Shown here: positions 11,401-24,095 of the stretch, piece after piece
How the letters are laid out: every line of letters begins with the position of its first letter
Position numbering within the stretch: position 1 is the first letter of the stretch
Assembly (NCBI GenBank): GCA_018340805.1
Contig: JACMZG010001870.1
Location: 20,460,123-20,524,122, forward strand
Length of the DNA: 64,000 nt
Direction: 5' to 3'
Source of the DNA: Microvelia longipes
Lineage: Eukaryota; Arthropoda; Insecta; Hemiptera; Veliidae
Translations under genes and position numbers: made by a program
The notes under the pieces: model-generated
Told to the model about the DNA's origin: nothing
Seen by the model: the letters and a program-made list of their open reading frames with translations, nothing else
Database searches by the model: none

Positions 11401-14400
11401 GTTTATTATTTTTAGTAGTAATCTCCTTTTTGTGTTGGATTTGTAATAGAATTTTGTCTGTGTGTATAGCTGATGATATTAATGTATTTTTCAGTCTCAA
11501 TTTCAAAATCCTGCTGAACAAATGACTTCATTGCTCGAAGGAAAGAATAAGGAAGCTTTTGGTACTACTTATGCTGCTTTAAAGTCAAAACTTATGGAAA
11601 TAGCTAATTCTGGTTATTTTGATCCTACACAGCCTGAAGAGCCCACACCTGTTGCTGAGGTGCCCCAACCTGAAGAACCTGTAGTCAATAATGTAAGAAC
11701 TTTATCATTTTTTATTTCAGGGGTGTAGTTAAAGCAACACAAAACCTGCAGCCTCAAGGGGAGGGTATAATATCTTAGAAATAGTTCTAATAATTATTAT
11801 CAAGCATGATGGACTAATAACTTTATTACCATAGTAATGTTTAACATTACATAAACAACAGTGTTACATAATTAAATATAAATAATAAGAAACTATAAAT
11901 TAACATATGATAGAGGGGGTCTTATTTTTTAATTCTCAGGTGGAAAATTCCAGGGCACTTAGATCTCTTAGGTGGGTTTATTGTGCCATACAGAGGGAGT
12001 CACTAATTCAAAAAATCTATTTTAATTTTACCAGTGTTAGTTTTGTGGAGAGAAATAAAGGGATACTCAAAATAGAGTTCAGCTGAAGTCAGTTGAAACA
12101 TTAAAAAAGCATTTTTTTTAATTTGTTAAAATTAAGCATAGTACTACTTATCTACTCCTATCTCTCCTTTCTTAATTAAGGTCTTTTTGTGTGCTATGAA
12201 AGAAGCATATCAGGTTCATAGGTTTCATTAAAGGTTAATATGTATATGAACTTTCAATTATATTTTGTTCAGGACAGCTGTAAACTAGGCTCAATTATGA
12301 AATTGTTTTATTATTTGTCTGATTTATTATGAAAAATATCAATAAAATGTAAAAGTCTGTTGCCTACTGACCTTTAAGGGTTTGTTAGATATTAGTTGCT
12401 TGTATAATGTGAAAAATAACTTATAGTAAACCTGATCTGTATAGGCTTTTGAAACTAGCTTTCAAAGCTTATCAAAGTGTAGCATTTGATTTTTTAAAAT
12501 AAATTTGACAATTATTTTTTAGGTTCCAGTTACAGCTCCAGTGGAAGAACTAACCGACCCTGCTATTGTTACCACTATTGCCCCTAGTAAGTTTGCACTG
12601 GTTAAATTCAAATCGTATAATATTAACAAATTTAAAAGTATTTTTTCATTTAATTTAAGCTTAGTGTAAATGCCAGATTTGGATTGGTAGTGCTATTAGC
12701 ACTATTTTTACTTTTCACGTGTGGATATAATTTTCATTCTGTTACTACACAAATCACTGTGAACACAGCGGATAACTATAGTGATACATTTTTGTTTACT
12801 CCCCAAGAAAAAGCCAAACCTTTTCAATTTAACATATTTCATCTTCATTAAAAAATAAAAAAAAAATAAATAAATTACAAAAAAACTAATGACAATGAGC
12901 TTTTAGTGACAAGATTGCCATAATTAAATCCCTTAGACATGAAGTATGCTTATAATTTAACAGTTCTCTTTGTATGTTATTTATTGTCTTTTGTGGAAAC
13001 ACTATTGGTTAATGAAATTTTATCTATTCATTACCTAGTCAATTGATTTTACCGCATATTAACAAAATGTTTGCTTTCAGGTGAAACTAGTTTACCTGTT
13101 ATGCAGGAAGTTTCTCATTTAGAATCTCAGCTTATTCAGCAACAACAAGCTGCAGCCGCTGCCCAGGCTGCGCAACATCACTTAAATGTTTTTAAATCTG
13201 GACCCATTGATTTCATTCAGGTATTTTTCTTAAACAGGTGTTTAAATTTAAACAAGTCACAACAGTAAAGACCATAAAATAAATTTTATAAATCAAATGA
13301 AATTACCAGAGATAATTAAAAGAAAACAGCTACAAGACAAAAACATTTAATACACAAAAATTAAATAAAATTTGTAATATTCTTTATCTTCTTTCTCGAC
13401 TCAAAGATGTCGGTGAGCCATGATAGACTAGTTGGAGGCAGGGGTGGTACCTTCAGGAGACCCAGAAGAATTATATTATTGTTTTTTATTTATTTTATGG
13501 TCTTTACTGTTGTGTGACTTGTTCTTATACATTTTTAACTGTTTTTACCCCAGCATGCCATTCCTGCTCCACAATAGACGAAACAGTACAACATATCCTA
13601 CTAGACTGCACAAAATCCAAGACAGAACAGACAAAATTATATTAAGATGTCAAACTTCAAGATATCCAAGACAATACTGAAAAAATCAAGACTACTCTTC
13701 TCAAAATTAAAAAATATAATAAATACACTCAAATTCGTAAATAAAATTAACTATTCCCCTTAGCCTCAAAAAAAATTTAGAGACCAAGCCTTAACAATTA
13801 AACCCCCAAACGTAAAAACAATAACATAACCTTTACACCCAGGACCCGTGTGTCCGATCAACCTGATTGAGGTTTTTCTGTGGTTTCCCTCAATTTTACA
13901 GGCAAATGCCAGGTTGAATCATTAAAAGTCAGTCCACAGACTGCATAGGCAACCTTTTTGAAACTCCTGCAAACTACCTATTCAATATAACCCTATTCAA
14001 AACACCACCAAAAATATCTTTTGACAATCCCCAAAAAAAATAAAATAAATATAAAAAATAAAATACCCAAACCAAAAAATATAAAATTATCCTTGACCCA
14101 AACAAACCCCCTCACACCCCAAAAAAATAATCAAATTTCATACCACAAAAATAACAAATAAATAAATAAAATAAAGAGGCACAAATTACCCTAATCAATA
14201 AATAAAATATGGCTCCGGTATACACAAAATAAATATTGTATTACTTTTGCCTATAAAGAACTTGTTTAAAAAAACTGTTTTTAATTTTTATTATTTTTAC
14301 TTATTTGTACAGGCACTGTTAATGGCCTTATGTTAGGTTGAAAGCTCTTTGAATAAATTAATAGTTTTGTGGAGAGACTCTTTTCTTCGTTACTTTCATT

Positions 14401-17400
14401 ATGAACAACTCCACTGGTGCTCATTCAAAATCACATTATTTTTCAAATTTTAAGGATTTTGAACAAAAATGCATCCCGAAAAGAAAGCCCAAAATTTGTA
14501 AAAATTTATATAAAAAATCAAATCATGATAAACATAACGTTGTGCAGCTGACTGGGTGAAGCATATCAACAATTTGCTCAATTATGCTAAGTGTTAAGAT
14601 TCTGGCAACTATTTTGCTGTGAAGCAGCTTCATTATGGATATCGTTACTTAATAATTTAGATTAATAAAAATTACATAATAATTTGAATATTTTTTTGCC
14701 AGGACAATGAAGTTGAGGAACCAGAAAATGATAATTCTATTCCTACTTTGACTTATACAAATCAAAATTACACACCAAGTAAATCGCCTCAGGCTCAACC
14801 CCCTCAACAACCTGCCAACGATGAATGGACAGATGACCAACCTGTTGAACAGACTCCCCAACAGCCTGCTCAACAGGAAGATGACGGATGGGAGGAAAAC
14901 AATGATAATGGTGGCTGGCAGGAAACAAATCACTGGCAGACACAAACCCATCATCACAATAACAACCAACATCAAAATAATGATGGTATGTATTACTTTT
15001 TTAATTTTTATTATAAATTATAATAAAATAATTATTATATTAAATGTTAAAATTACTAGAAAATGTTTAAATTTTAATTGCTAAGCTAATCACACTTCTA
15101 GTTGGTGTATGAACAGTGTTAAAATGTACACCTTCTTTTGAAATAGTGCTTACTGTTCATTAGGTTAAAGTCTTTGAATAGACAGTATTAAAGTATTAAG
15201 TCTCCACATAACAGAATAGAGTATTAGCACAGTTTTGTCAATGCTTTATCTAAAAGTATGTCTTTTAAACTTACACTGAAAATGTGCTATCACTAAAACT
15301 CCGGAACAGGGATTTCAACTGAATAAACCATTTGAGGTGTTTTTAAGACCTCTTCATTGGTCTTTACCAAGTTGTATGTTTGTTGTCATTGTTTATGTTA
15401 GAGTTCTAACTTTGTACAAAAATCAATTATCAGGTCTAGTTGTGGTATACCGAATATATTTTGTTTATGGCATCATTAGCCATTAATTATGACTCAGCAA
15501 AAATTTTGTACCTAAAATGTGTCAGTTTTCATCTCATTATTACCATTAGTTCATTTTTAATTAGATAACAAGAATACATTTTTTTTAAATTAATAATAAT
15601 TGAAAATAATCCAGTCAGTGGCTGGATAAGTGGATTTTTTTACTTTCTAAGGGGCTAGAGAAAAAATTCGGAAAATGTACTGCTATAAGGTTATATCCAT
15701 ATTCTGAGGGCAAGCAAAGTGAGTCCTATGTAATGAGGATGAGTGTTGTGAACCTGACGAGATGTTTAATAAAAAAAACACTCTTGTATTAAAAACAATA
15801 GATATATTGTCAACCACAGTAGTATAAAAAATTATAACTGACCAGTTTCAACTTTACGTTATCATCAGAGCTGTTTATAGACTTCTGAGTATGTAAACTG
15901 CTTATAATAAGTCTGTAAACAGCTCTGATGATTACAGGTTAAGTCAAAACCAGTTTTCATTGTTTTTATATACAATAAAAATCAGTATCTATTGTTTTTA
16001 ATACAAGTGTGTTTTTTTTAATTAACATCATGGTGAGTCTATACTACAAAATCTCTGTCAAAACAACATGCTATCGACTACTTTAAAAATCTTGACAGGT
16101 TAGTTTATGCACTGCCGATTCTAAAGTTAAAAAATCCCTACAAGAAGGGAGCGGGAAAAAACTAAGTAAACACAATCAGTTTATTTTACCCATATTTTCT
16201 TGGTGATGTTTTTACATTTCTTTTGTGTAGTTTTATTTTATGATATCATTTTTATGATTAACTTAAAAGTAGTTTTCAAGAAGATGTTAACACAGAAGAA
16301 CCATAAACAAAGTGAAGGTATTTTTTTCTCTTTTAAGTGAGGGGTTGACAGTGGCTTCTCTGATTGGTTAATTCCCAATATGCTTATGACCTTGAGGATT
16401 TTAAAACTAAATGATAGACTGTAAATGGCTGATTTTTTAACTACATTTAATCATCTTATGAAATAAAAATTTAAATACTCTATTGTGGTCGTAGATATGA
16501 CAGACTTTTTAATATAATCTGTATTCTACTTTAATTTTTTGTCAGATAAATGTTTTTGGATATCTCGCTTTTTATAAAAAAAAAATGAAAATTCAGAAAT
16601 GTTTGCTATTCTCCACTTTTTAGGCAAATCAATAAAATAAATTATTGTAGGATATGTTTAAAATTATTTATGATAATATTTGACTAAATGCTAACAGATT
16701 ATATATTTTCTTTTTGTTTGAATTAATTTATTTCTGTTATAGGTTTCATTCAAGCTGGAGGAGGAAGAGGTAGAGGAGGCAGAGGAAGAGGCGGAAGGGG
16801 AGGACCACGTCCTCAACAATCTAATAGACCAAATAGAGGTACTTGACCCATGATTATATGTGTATAGTTCATGATTTTTTAATTATCTTCATAAACAAGC
16901 AGAATATTTACAGGTTGCACTGACCCAACTTTTGTCTTATTGCTCCACATCAATATATTAACACAATTTTGCCAGTCATTTTTTTCTAACCCTTACTCTA
17001 CAATTGATATGATACAGTCCAACTTAGTTCTGACAAGTTTTCTTAGTTCTGAATTATTTTCCTGGTAAAAGAAATGGTAGGAATTAAAATAACTATCTAT
17101 AACTATCTTATATTACTCTCTTTTCTAATGAGTAATACATTTTTTATCACTTGATAAAAATAGCATTTAACTCTTAACAATGAATTAATCAAAGATAAGT
17201 AATTATGATTCCCATGTAATTTATTAGTTGAAATAGGTTTTTAAAAGCTTGTGTAACCTTTTTGTTTGAGCTCAAATTTAAGTAAACTGGAAAAAATATA
17301 CAAAACCTGCTATAATGCAAAGTTCTGAACTTACTTGTTCAATTTTAATGGCACCTCACTCTATCAGGTGTACAAAATGATCTCAGATTTGTTAGTTTAT

Positions 17401-17733
17401 AGGATTTTACTCTGTGATTATTTAGACCAAAAATTAATCACTAGTATGTTTTACTTTTTTTTCTCAGGTGGATATAACAGAGAAAACAGAGAAGGTGGTT
17501 ACAATCGTGAAGGAGGTAATAATTATTATAATAGAGATGGATACAATAAAAGAGAAGGTGGAGAGGGACAAAATTTCTATCAAAATGGATATCGAGGAGG
17601 CGGTGGAGAGAGGAGAGGCGGCAGCAATCGCAACTTTTCTGATAAAGGTGAAAGAGGTGGTGGGGGCCGTGGTGGACCCCGAGGAAGAGGCTCCAATCCA
17701 AATTATCGTGGCGGTTTTAGGCAACAGCAATGA
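8404..17733 (+). CDS. Capr: Caprin homologue, RNA-granule protein (cytoplasmic activation/proliferation-associated protein)
   Basis: Caprins are cytoplasmic RNA-binding proteins that work with FMRP and G3BP/Rasputin in RNP and stress granules. Nine coding exons with matching phases: 8404-8523, 8802-9044, 10825-10977, 11495-11692, 12523-12586, 13081-13220, 14703-14985, 16743-16838 and 17468-17733; they sum to 520 codons plus stop. Residues 1-238 form the helical conserved HR1-like region (KIRNLEKRK; NSDQLTAVQKYDEVIQTLEFAK; TSLLEGKNKEAFGTTYAALK). An FIQ-D motif at about 304-307, split by the exon 6/7 junction, matches the G3BP-binding site of vertebrate caprin-1. Residues 330-400 are Q/N/W-rich; 401-520 are a Gly/Arg-rich RGG region ending GGFRQQQ. 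The start is the first ATG after a stop-containing leader and aligns with the family. Several introns carry transposons. Length is shorter than vertebrate caprin-1 but the order of regions is the same. Confidence 0.93.
9099..9511 (+). mobile_element. MITE copy A, TIR TAGTGGAATAGAAT (Caprin intron 2)
   Basis: The left end TTAGTGGAATAGAATAACAA and the right end (GTCACTTG ... TTCCATTA) match, in opposite order, the two ends of a second copy at 25293-25730. Internal segments also agree, e.g. GAACCGA-TCCCC near the left end and GAAAGCC(C/T)GAAAT near the right end. No coding capacity. The right TIR is interrupted by a short insertion. Confidence 0.65.
9512..10824. other. rest of Caprin intron 2, no gene seen
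   Basis: AT-rich intronic DNA. A short segment near 9630-9720 (ACACACAGTGTGTTTAACAG followed by GTTGATTGAGT) weakly resembles 26905-27025 and may be an older copy of that repeat. Confidence 0.35.
13540..13800 (+). mobile_element. LINE 3' fragment with C-terminal zinc knuckle (Caprin intron 6)
   Basis: Frame 13556-13612 reads CHSCSTIDETVQHILLDC, the Cys-Cys-His-Cys knuckle found at the C-terminus of I/R1/jockey-type LINE ORF2 proteins (C-x2-C ... ET-x2-HIL-x2-C). Frame breaks follow at once. Only the extreme 3' part of the element is left. Confidence 0.6.
13840..13990 (+). mobile_element. SINE-like repeat body
   Basis: The phrase GAGGTTTTTCTGTGGTTTCC followed by CTCAATTTTACAGGCAAATGCC is typical of the conserved body of insect SINEs with a trailing GGCAAATGCC block. 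A clear tRNA head is not visible. After it, 14020-14215 is an A-rich low-complexity run (AAATAAAATAAATATAAAAA), possibly an expanded tail. Confidence 0.45.
14300..14420 (+). repeat. Penelope-like terminal repeat fragment
   Basis: Shares GGCCT ... GTTGAAAGC ... TTTTGTGGAGAGACT ... TCTTTCATTAT-like blocks in the same order with 31370-31440, which flanks a Penelope-like coding remnant. The CTGATGA of that copy is degraded here (CTGTTAA). It is probably a solitary end of the same family, in Caprin intron 6. Confidence 0.5.
15767..16023. repeat. foldback element in Caprin intron 7
   Basis: Two arms of about 110 bp face each other. The outer ends are AAAAAAACACTCTTGTATTA and its near-perfect complement at 15990-16018. 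Inner parts on both sides carry ACAGCTCTGATGAT (15857-15870 complement; 15918-15932). The left arm on the - strand reads CTGATGATAACGTAAAGTTG then AAAC. A short AT-rich loop joins the arms. This is a complete palindromic element likely to extrude or to form a hairpin RNA inside the Caprin pre-mRNA. Confidence 0.7.
16068..16372 (-). mobile_element. dispersed repeat, second copy of 29275-29828
   Basis: Read on the - strand it begins CCAATCAGAGAAGCCACTGT, runs through a CAACCCCTC block, then GTTTACTTAGTTTTTTCCCG, TTGTAGGGATTTTTT, TTTAGAATCGG and TGTCAAGATTTTTAAAGTAG. The same blocks occur in order on the + strand at 29275-29828, where the spacer is longer. Non-coding and of unknown class. Confidence 0.65.
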
Positions 17734-20100
17734 GGTTAAATATAACCTACCTCACTTTTCAGATAAGTGTCTCCTTAAGGTTAAGCAGTCTCTATACTTC
17801 TGTTCTGACTAGAATTGTCAAAACAAATCTAGCATGTAATAAGAAAGAAGTTTGAAACATATTTTAAGTTGACACTTAGCTTTACCTTAAACACCTACTT
17901 AGTATTACAAAAAATGATAAACAAATTATGACGACAAAAAATCACATTTATGGAAAATCAACATCCAGTGCTTTTTCACAGGGATCATTATAAACTTATT
18001 ATTTTTTTGTCTTTTCTTTTTTTATATTAAGAATGAAAGGAATTACTCCTTATTTGAATGTTAAATTAAAAAGAAAAAACAAAAAAAATATACGTAATAA
18101 TACAATAATAATATAATGTAAATATTTAAAATTAATGATAAAATTGCGTCTCCCTTCTCCTGCCCTGACGAGGATCTTTGTTTATATATAGGAAAATAAA
18201 TATTTAAAAAACCAATGCATGATATTTAAAATATCAAAGGTATTTTTCTTCTTTTTGATTTTATTTTGTGATAATTTAAACAGAAAAGAAGTAATTTGGA
18301 GTTCCTAAAAAAAGTAAAAAAAAATAATAAAACCCGGTTCATTTAAAATTATTTGGATTCAATTAGTTACTTTTTGTTTTGATTTCATATTAAAAAAAGA
18401 TGTTTCAGCAAGGCAGTTAGAGACTAAATTGTAGCTTTAAGTAACTTGCCTTTTGAACTGTAAAACTATTAATTCGTGTTTAAAATTTGGCTGGATTGGT
18501 TTTTTAAAATCAAAAATCTAGTGTAAAATTTGTTTAAAAAGAAAAAAAATCCTTCTATCCAATATTGTGGTGTAATATAAATATATTTATAAGCTTAAAT
18601 CGTAACCTACAACATATAAAATCATAAAGATCTTTTGGATGTCGATTCAAATATTTTAGTTAAAAATATGGTTCTTTATTACTGTTTTATTTAGATTAAG
18701 TTTAAATTTGTTAATTATTCTGTCCTGTAATATGATTTAAATTGTTCAGTTAGTTGCTTCCCTAGCAGGATGTGACCTTAGCATCCTAGAACACTATATT
18801 AAGCTGTTATCAGTTTTATATTTATTAGCGATTATGTTAGCGTCATCCATTAGTTTCTTACTTATCTATACTTAAGTTTTTTCTGCTAATTTTTGATTAT
18901 TTTTTTGGTAATAAAGTTGAATAACTTTTAAGATTTATGAATATGAGTCAATAAACATTTGTGTTAAAAAGAATCACACCCATTTAAAAGATCTAATGAT
19001 ACCCAGCATTATTACTACTTTTAAAACATCTCAGGTATATTTATATTATACTAAACTGCAAAATCAACTTGAGTTTTTCATTGCATAGGATTTAAGTTTC
19101 GTTAATGAATTATTGCTATTTCATTTTTAAATTAAGTTTTTTCGTTTATTGTTTTCCTTTTTTACTTAATCATCATTTAGTTTCTACACATTCTTATTCT
19201 TAATGATAAGCTTGATTTTATTATACCCCTTTTGTTCATCCTTAACATAGTACTTGTATGAAGTAAAAATTGTAAAAAAGGAAAGAAAAACAATTAAAAA
19301 ATTAATAAATAATATCAATAAATATTGTTAATATTAAAATAAAGTATACAATAAATAAATTAAATATTGTTAATATTAATGTTCTATTTTTTTCATGAAG
19401 TATGCATACTTTATTACTTGTACTAATTCATTGTTGTTAACAGGTATACCTGTTAAAAACAGGATTTTTTATGTGCAGTTCAAGTTTAATGTTCTTCTAT
19501 ATTTGCAGCATGAAATGTATTAATTATGTTAAGATTTTCTTAGTAAAGGAGGTTTAATACTCTGGAATCCATGCAAATTGCACTTATTTCTTAAACTATT
19601 GGGTATGCTAATTTTTGTTGACATTATTCAAAACAATTTTTGACTGCACGAAGATTATAAAATATCTTATGTACTGATACGTTTACCGATTTCAATTTAA
19701 CACTGCACTAGTGTCAATTGCCTTCAAAATAAGCAACTTAAAATTTTTAACAGTTTGATGCATCTTTTGTAATGCCTTGTTGTTTTTGTCCTCCCCTGTT
19801 AAAACACAACTATTGTTTTAAGTACTTTCTTTAGTTTGTATTGTATAATTATTATTCTTTTTTTTATAGAAAAAATGAGTAAACAAAACCACAAAAAACT
19901 TATAATTATTATTAAACAATTACATTTTTTTAAGTTTCAATTCGTATTTTTCCTTTGTACCTTTGATTTCTTATTCTAGATAAATGACAAGTATAATATT
20001 ACTAGCATTTATTAATAATGAATGTTCTTAATTCATTTATTCATTATTTATTTTGGCTTACTGATCTGATCAGTTCTATTCGTTGAATAGAAATAATTTA
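17734..20100 (+). other. probable Caprin 3' UTR and downstream AT-rich DNA
   Basis: No gene is visible. The sequence is rich in T and A runs. AATAAA signals at about 18195 and 18910 are possible Caprin polyadenylation sites, so the 3' UTR could be 0.5-1.2 kb. The true end cannot be told from sequence. Confidence 0.4.
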
Positions 20101-20123
20101 AATTTTGATAATTCGTGAGAAAG

Positions 20124-20165
20124 AGTAACCTGCTTGAGGAACCTTTTGATGCAAGCAGGTTACCA
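20124..20165. repeat. short perfect hairpin
   Basis: GTAACCTGCTTG and its exact complement CAAGCAGGTTAC flank a loop of about 16 bases (AGGAACCTTTTGATG). An isolated stem-loop with no clear parent element. It may be a transcript hairpin or a degenerate MITE tip. Confidence 0.6.
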
Positions 20166-20429
20166 AAAAAAGCTCTCTAGGTAGTCGATAATAGCCCTGC
20201 TCCTGAACAATATGTTTCTATCTTGTGTTAACACTGCCAGTCTGTATCACAAGAGACCTAAGTGAATTTCCTGAACATCAAAACATTTTGCACAAACAAG
20301 TGCTAGAAGAGTTAATAAATATAGAAATAAGAAATTAATCTCTGCACAATAGTAGAACTCCATTATCCAGTGCCCCCTTGATGAGACTAGGAGAGAATGA
20401 ATCTTCGCATATTTGTCTTCACAACATGA

Positions 20430-20660
20430 ATAATAATAATGCCCGTTTAGAGCCCTGCGGCTCATCAGGGATAACCCCTGCGGGAACACCTCGGGTGGTA
20501 ATAGCAACTGTTACGCTCTAAGTATATTCTAAAGTTGGGCGATAATTTATCTAAACAATCATCTTCTATAAACTGAGAGTGTAACCTGGGATGCGAACCC
20601 CAGACCTCCGTGGGACTCAAAGGTCAGTGTAAAGACTAACAACTATTGGTGAATGAGAAA
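20430..20660 (-). mobile_element. SINE with B box and (ATT)n tail
   Basis: On the - strand the B-box-like GGGGTTCGCATCCC (about 20593-20606) is followed by a body containing CCCGAGGTGTTCCCGCAGGG and GCCGCAGGGCTC, then a tail ACGGGC(ATT)n at 20430-20445. The layout of Pol III head, GC-rich body and LINE-like short tandem tail is typical of SINEs. The A box is weak. The - strand reading frame here (20247-20507) is fortuitous. Confidence 0.5.
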
Positions 20661-23220
20661 TGGAAGCTACAATTATTAAAGCTTTTAGATTATTAATTCT
20701 GAAACATTAAACTAGTTTAATAAATAGTAAACTAGGGTTTTAATAAGTGAAATAATATCTAATTAAAATAACTTAATTTGTTGAAATAATTTAATAGAAA
20801 TTTGAAAACCTTGATTCTAACCTCATTAATTATAAAGCTTTGTTTTTTATTAAATTATTCAAAACAAATACATTACATGATATTGAATTACACACACTGC
20901 AACTGTTTTGATCCAATAAATATTAGGGTTTTAGTGTTCCAATCTTTCCTGGAGCTATGTTAAAAAGTTTCTCTCGTTTCACATTCTAATCATTGCTTTT
21001 AAATTAATTAATGGGTCACATAACACTTAAAAAATAATATTATCTCATTTTTTATCTATTATTTATTTTAGGATAGAGAAGTTACATATTTCTCGAGTTG
21101 GCAGCTCTGAATGATGACAAGCATATTTTTATATCCTAAAACATTTCAAAGATGAGCATTAACTTAGCTCACTACTACGCTTACTAATGCTTGAAATAAG
21201 TGCGAATGATGGTGAGCAGTGCCAATTTTTGAAGGATGGGGATAGTTTTGTAATGTATGTTAGTTATTTATGTAATATTCACCCAGCAGAACTCCAACCA
21301 GATATTCTTAAATTTATATTTAACACCTGTGAAAATACACAGAGTTAAGAAATAAATCCTGTTTTTTGTGTGAAACTCTTTATATCAGGTCCAGTTACCA
21401 TTTCACTTAAATATTCACCACAATAACAAAAGTTGCTTACCAAATTTTGATTATTCCCTTATTTTCTAAGGGATTTAAAAACTTTATTTCATCCTTATCT
21501 ATAATTAAAAATTTGATGTCATTTATAGACATATTTTTTTCATAGATGTCAACAATTAGGCTTTGAACAAAGAGACAGTTTAGTCTCTTCTGTTAGGATT
21601 ATTATAAATTATAACATTTTGAACGGCTGTGAATCTCTTTTGTCTCGGCTTCCTAAACCATTTCACTTAGATAATCCTTTGTTTGCACCACAATCACAAA
21701 GGATCTTAATCAGATTTGGAAGTTTAGTATACCATTTTAACAAACAAATAAAACCACATTATTTAAGTAATGTATGTTTTTATTTACAAAATATTAATAA
21801 ATATGTAAGGTTTGTGTGAATATGTACAAGTGCTGTTCCTTAAATTATTATAAAATCAACTAAAACTGATTTAAATATAATTGGACATTAAAACCAACGA
21901 CCATAAAATACTAAATTTGAAATGAATTATACAAATAACTTACAAAAAATTAAAACAAAAGTTTTTTGGAAGATAAATAAAAAAGTGAAATTATTGTATC
22001 TAAAATGTTCATAATATTCTTACAGCGATAATTTGTCAAAAGTATATATTTACATAGCTTGTTAGAAGTATTAGTGGTTTTCTTTTTTTTACTCTACAGT
22101 CAAAATCTGTGATTTAAAATTACATGTTAAACACCATGCGTTTTATAATGAACATTGGAAAATTATTTAGAAGGTATTACGTTTAATTTCAATTTTAGGT
22201 TGAACAAGTTAGTTAAATAATTAATTATTTAACTTTTTAAAGCCTCAAGTGAATTTTTGATAAAAAAAATATGGATGATTGTTTTGTAGTTAAAAGTGTA
22301 AACAAATACTGGATAATAAGGTTTCTTTATATTTAAATGCCCTATGGTGTATAGTTTTTGTTTTTATGTAAAGTTGTGTGTTTCTTCCATTATGTATTAC
22401 CTCATTTAGAAAACCCTGAAAAAAGAAATGTTTTTTAATTAGTAAGCTTTCCCTTCTTTTTATAGTCACACAAATCAAAATGCTTTATGATTTCTTATAA
22501 AACTTAGTCATCCCATAACTTTTGAACTAATGCTAATAAAGAGATGCTAAGAACACTTGGTTTTATAACACTACAAAATTTTTATTTTAACCCAAGTCAT
22601 TAATGACAGTCAATTGGATGATAGAAATATTTTATATTAAGCACACCTAGACTTTTAAATTGATGCTACTAGTATAAACACCGGGAGCTACAATGAGACA
22701 TACACATTGACAACTTGAAAGAATGATAAGGAATTATAAATATGGTTAAAGCCATTTTATTTAGAATCATCAGTAGGATGGACTTAATAAATTTCATCAA
22801 AGGAAATTCTTGATTCTACAATAAAAATGTTGTCTTTCTAAATATGTACTATAAAAATATTTGTATGAAACAATTAAGGAATTATATAGATTTTAAGGAA
22901 CACAAAGAGTATAAGGTACAGTAATATTTCAATGTTAACAGCAATATTCTAGTCAAACCTAAAAATTATATTTCTTTGAACCGGTACTTAATATTTGTAA
23001 TTTTCATCTTATTGATACTTGCTCTAGTACTATATATTCCTCTATGGTTCAACCCTAAATTTTGTGTATCCCTTCTCTATTACGGAAGATTTGATTACTA
23101 TGGAATTGGATAGAACTAAGAATACTTTATTTAATAGTTTCTTAGATTGTTTAGTTGGCAAAACTAAGGATGTTCACTAATACTGCAATTTTCAAGAATC
23201 TATAAGTTATAGTCCAGGAA
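20661..23220. other. intergenic, nothing recognised
   Basis: AT-rich sequence between Caprin and VMA21 (convergent genes). Two stretches (about 21370-21440 and 21625-21705) share a loose pattern (CCATTTCACTTA then ACCACAATxACAAA) that hints at a diverged duplication, but I cannot assign a family. Confidence 0.4.
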
Positions 23221-23226
23221 CTGGAC

Positions 23227-23880
23227 CTGATAAAATGGCTCATATTGCTTCAAACCAAATTTTTCTGAAAATATACCTTAAAATTATGAAGAAAAAACAT
23301 AGTCTGCTTATCCAGAGTGCCCTTTATATGATTGCACATGCTCAAAATTTTAGAAAATCACACTGATTTCAGGTTTCTTGGAATAAGTGGTTCTCTGTGG
23401 GTAGTATGAAAAACATAAAGAGAACATTTTTCAAAGCTAATAAAATTTTCAATAAAATGAGTCTTTAATCATCAAACTCAGATTACTACAACCAGAGTTA
23501 TGGTTCTTTCAAAAACAACAGAAAATTGTTAACTCATGCAAAATCAGCTAATTTCTTTGAAAAATATTGGTTTTGGTGCATTTTTTTGATCATTTAACAC
23601 ATGTTATAACTAGTTATAGTTATCCGATTTTTATGAAAAATACTCGTTTCATAGGACATTTTATCAGCTTTAAAAAATTGTCTCTTCTTGTTTTGCAAAT
23701 GACCTACAGGGAACCACTTATTGCAAAAAACTGGAATTTGTGCGATTCTCTAATATTTTGAGCGAGCACATTCATATGAAGGGCTCCACTCTGGATAGGC
23801 AGACTAAGCTTTTTCTTTGTAATTTAAGGTATATTTTCAGAAAAAAATTGGTTTTAAGTAGTACAAAATGATTCCCATTT
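23227..23880. repeat. foldback element with ~260-bp arms
   Basis: Left arm 23227-23490 and right arm 23600-23880 are inverted copies with shared blocks CTGAAAATATACCTTAAA, TAGTCTGC-TATCCAGAGTG, AATAAGTGGTTC-CTGT and AAAGCT-ATAAAAT. The loop is about 110 bp. By eye the arms are roughly three-quarters identical, so it is an older insertion. It lies just downstream of VMA21. Confidence 0.65.
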
Positions 23881-24095
23881 TTTAGGCCTGGCTCTTAGAC
23901 TATTACTGTACTCGAGTTAATAAGCTCAGGCTTATTAATTAATACAAAGCTGGGTTGATTAACCATTAGTGCTATACACAAAATAATTTAATATAAGAAA
24001 AGGTGGTGTCCTTAAAGGATTAACAAAAATACACTTACTTTAAGAGATATAAGGAGGTAATTTGATTTTAGCTCTTTTATAAACACAAAATAAAA

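Noticed and set aside
14649..14975. Long - strand frames over Caprin exon 7, and likewise over exon 9 (17441-17730)
   Set aside because: They are antisense shadows of the Q/N-rich and RGG-rich Caprin exons.
20247..20507. 86-codon - strand frame
   Set aside because: It overlaps a SINE-like repeat and has no protein resemblance.
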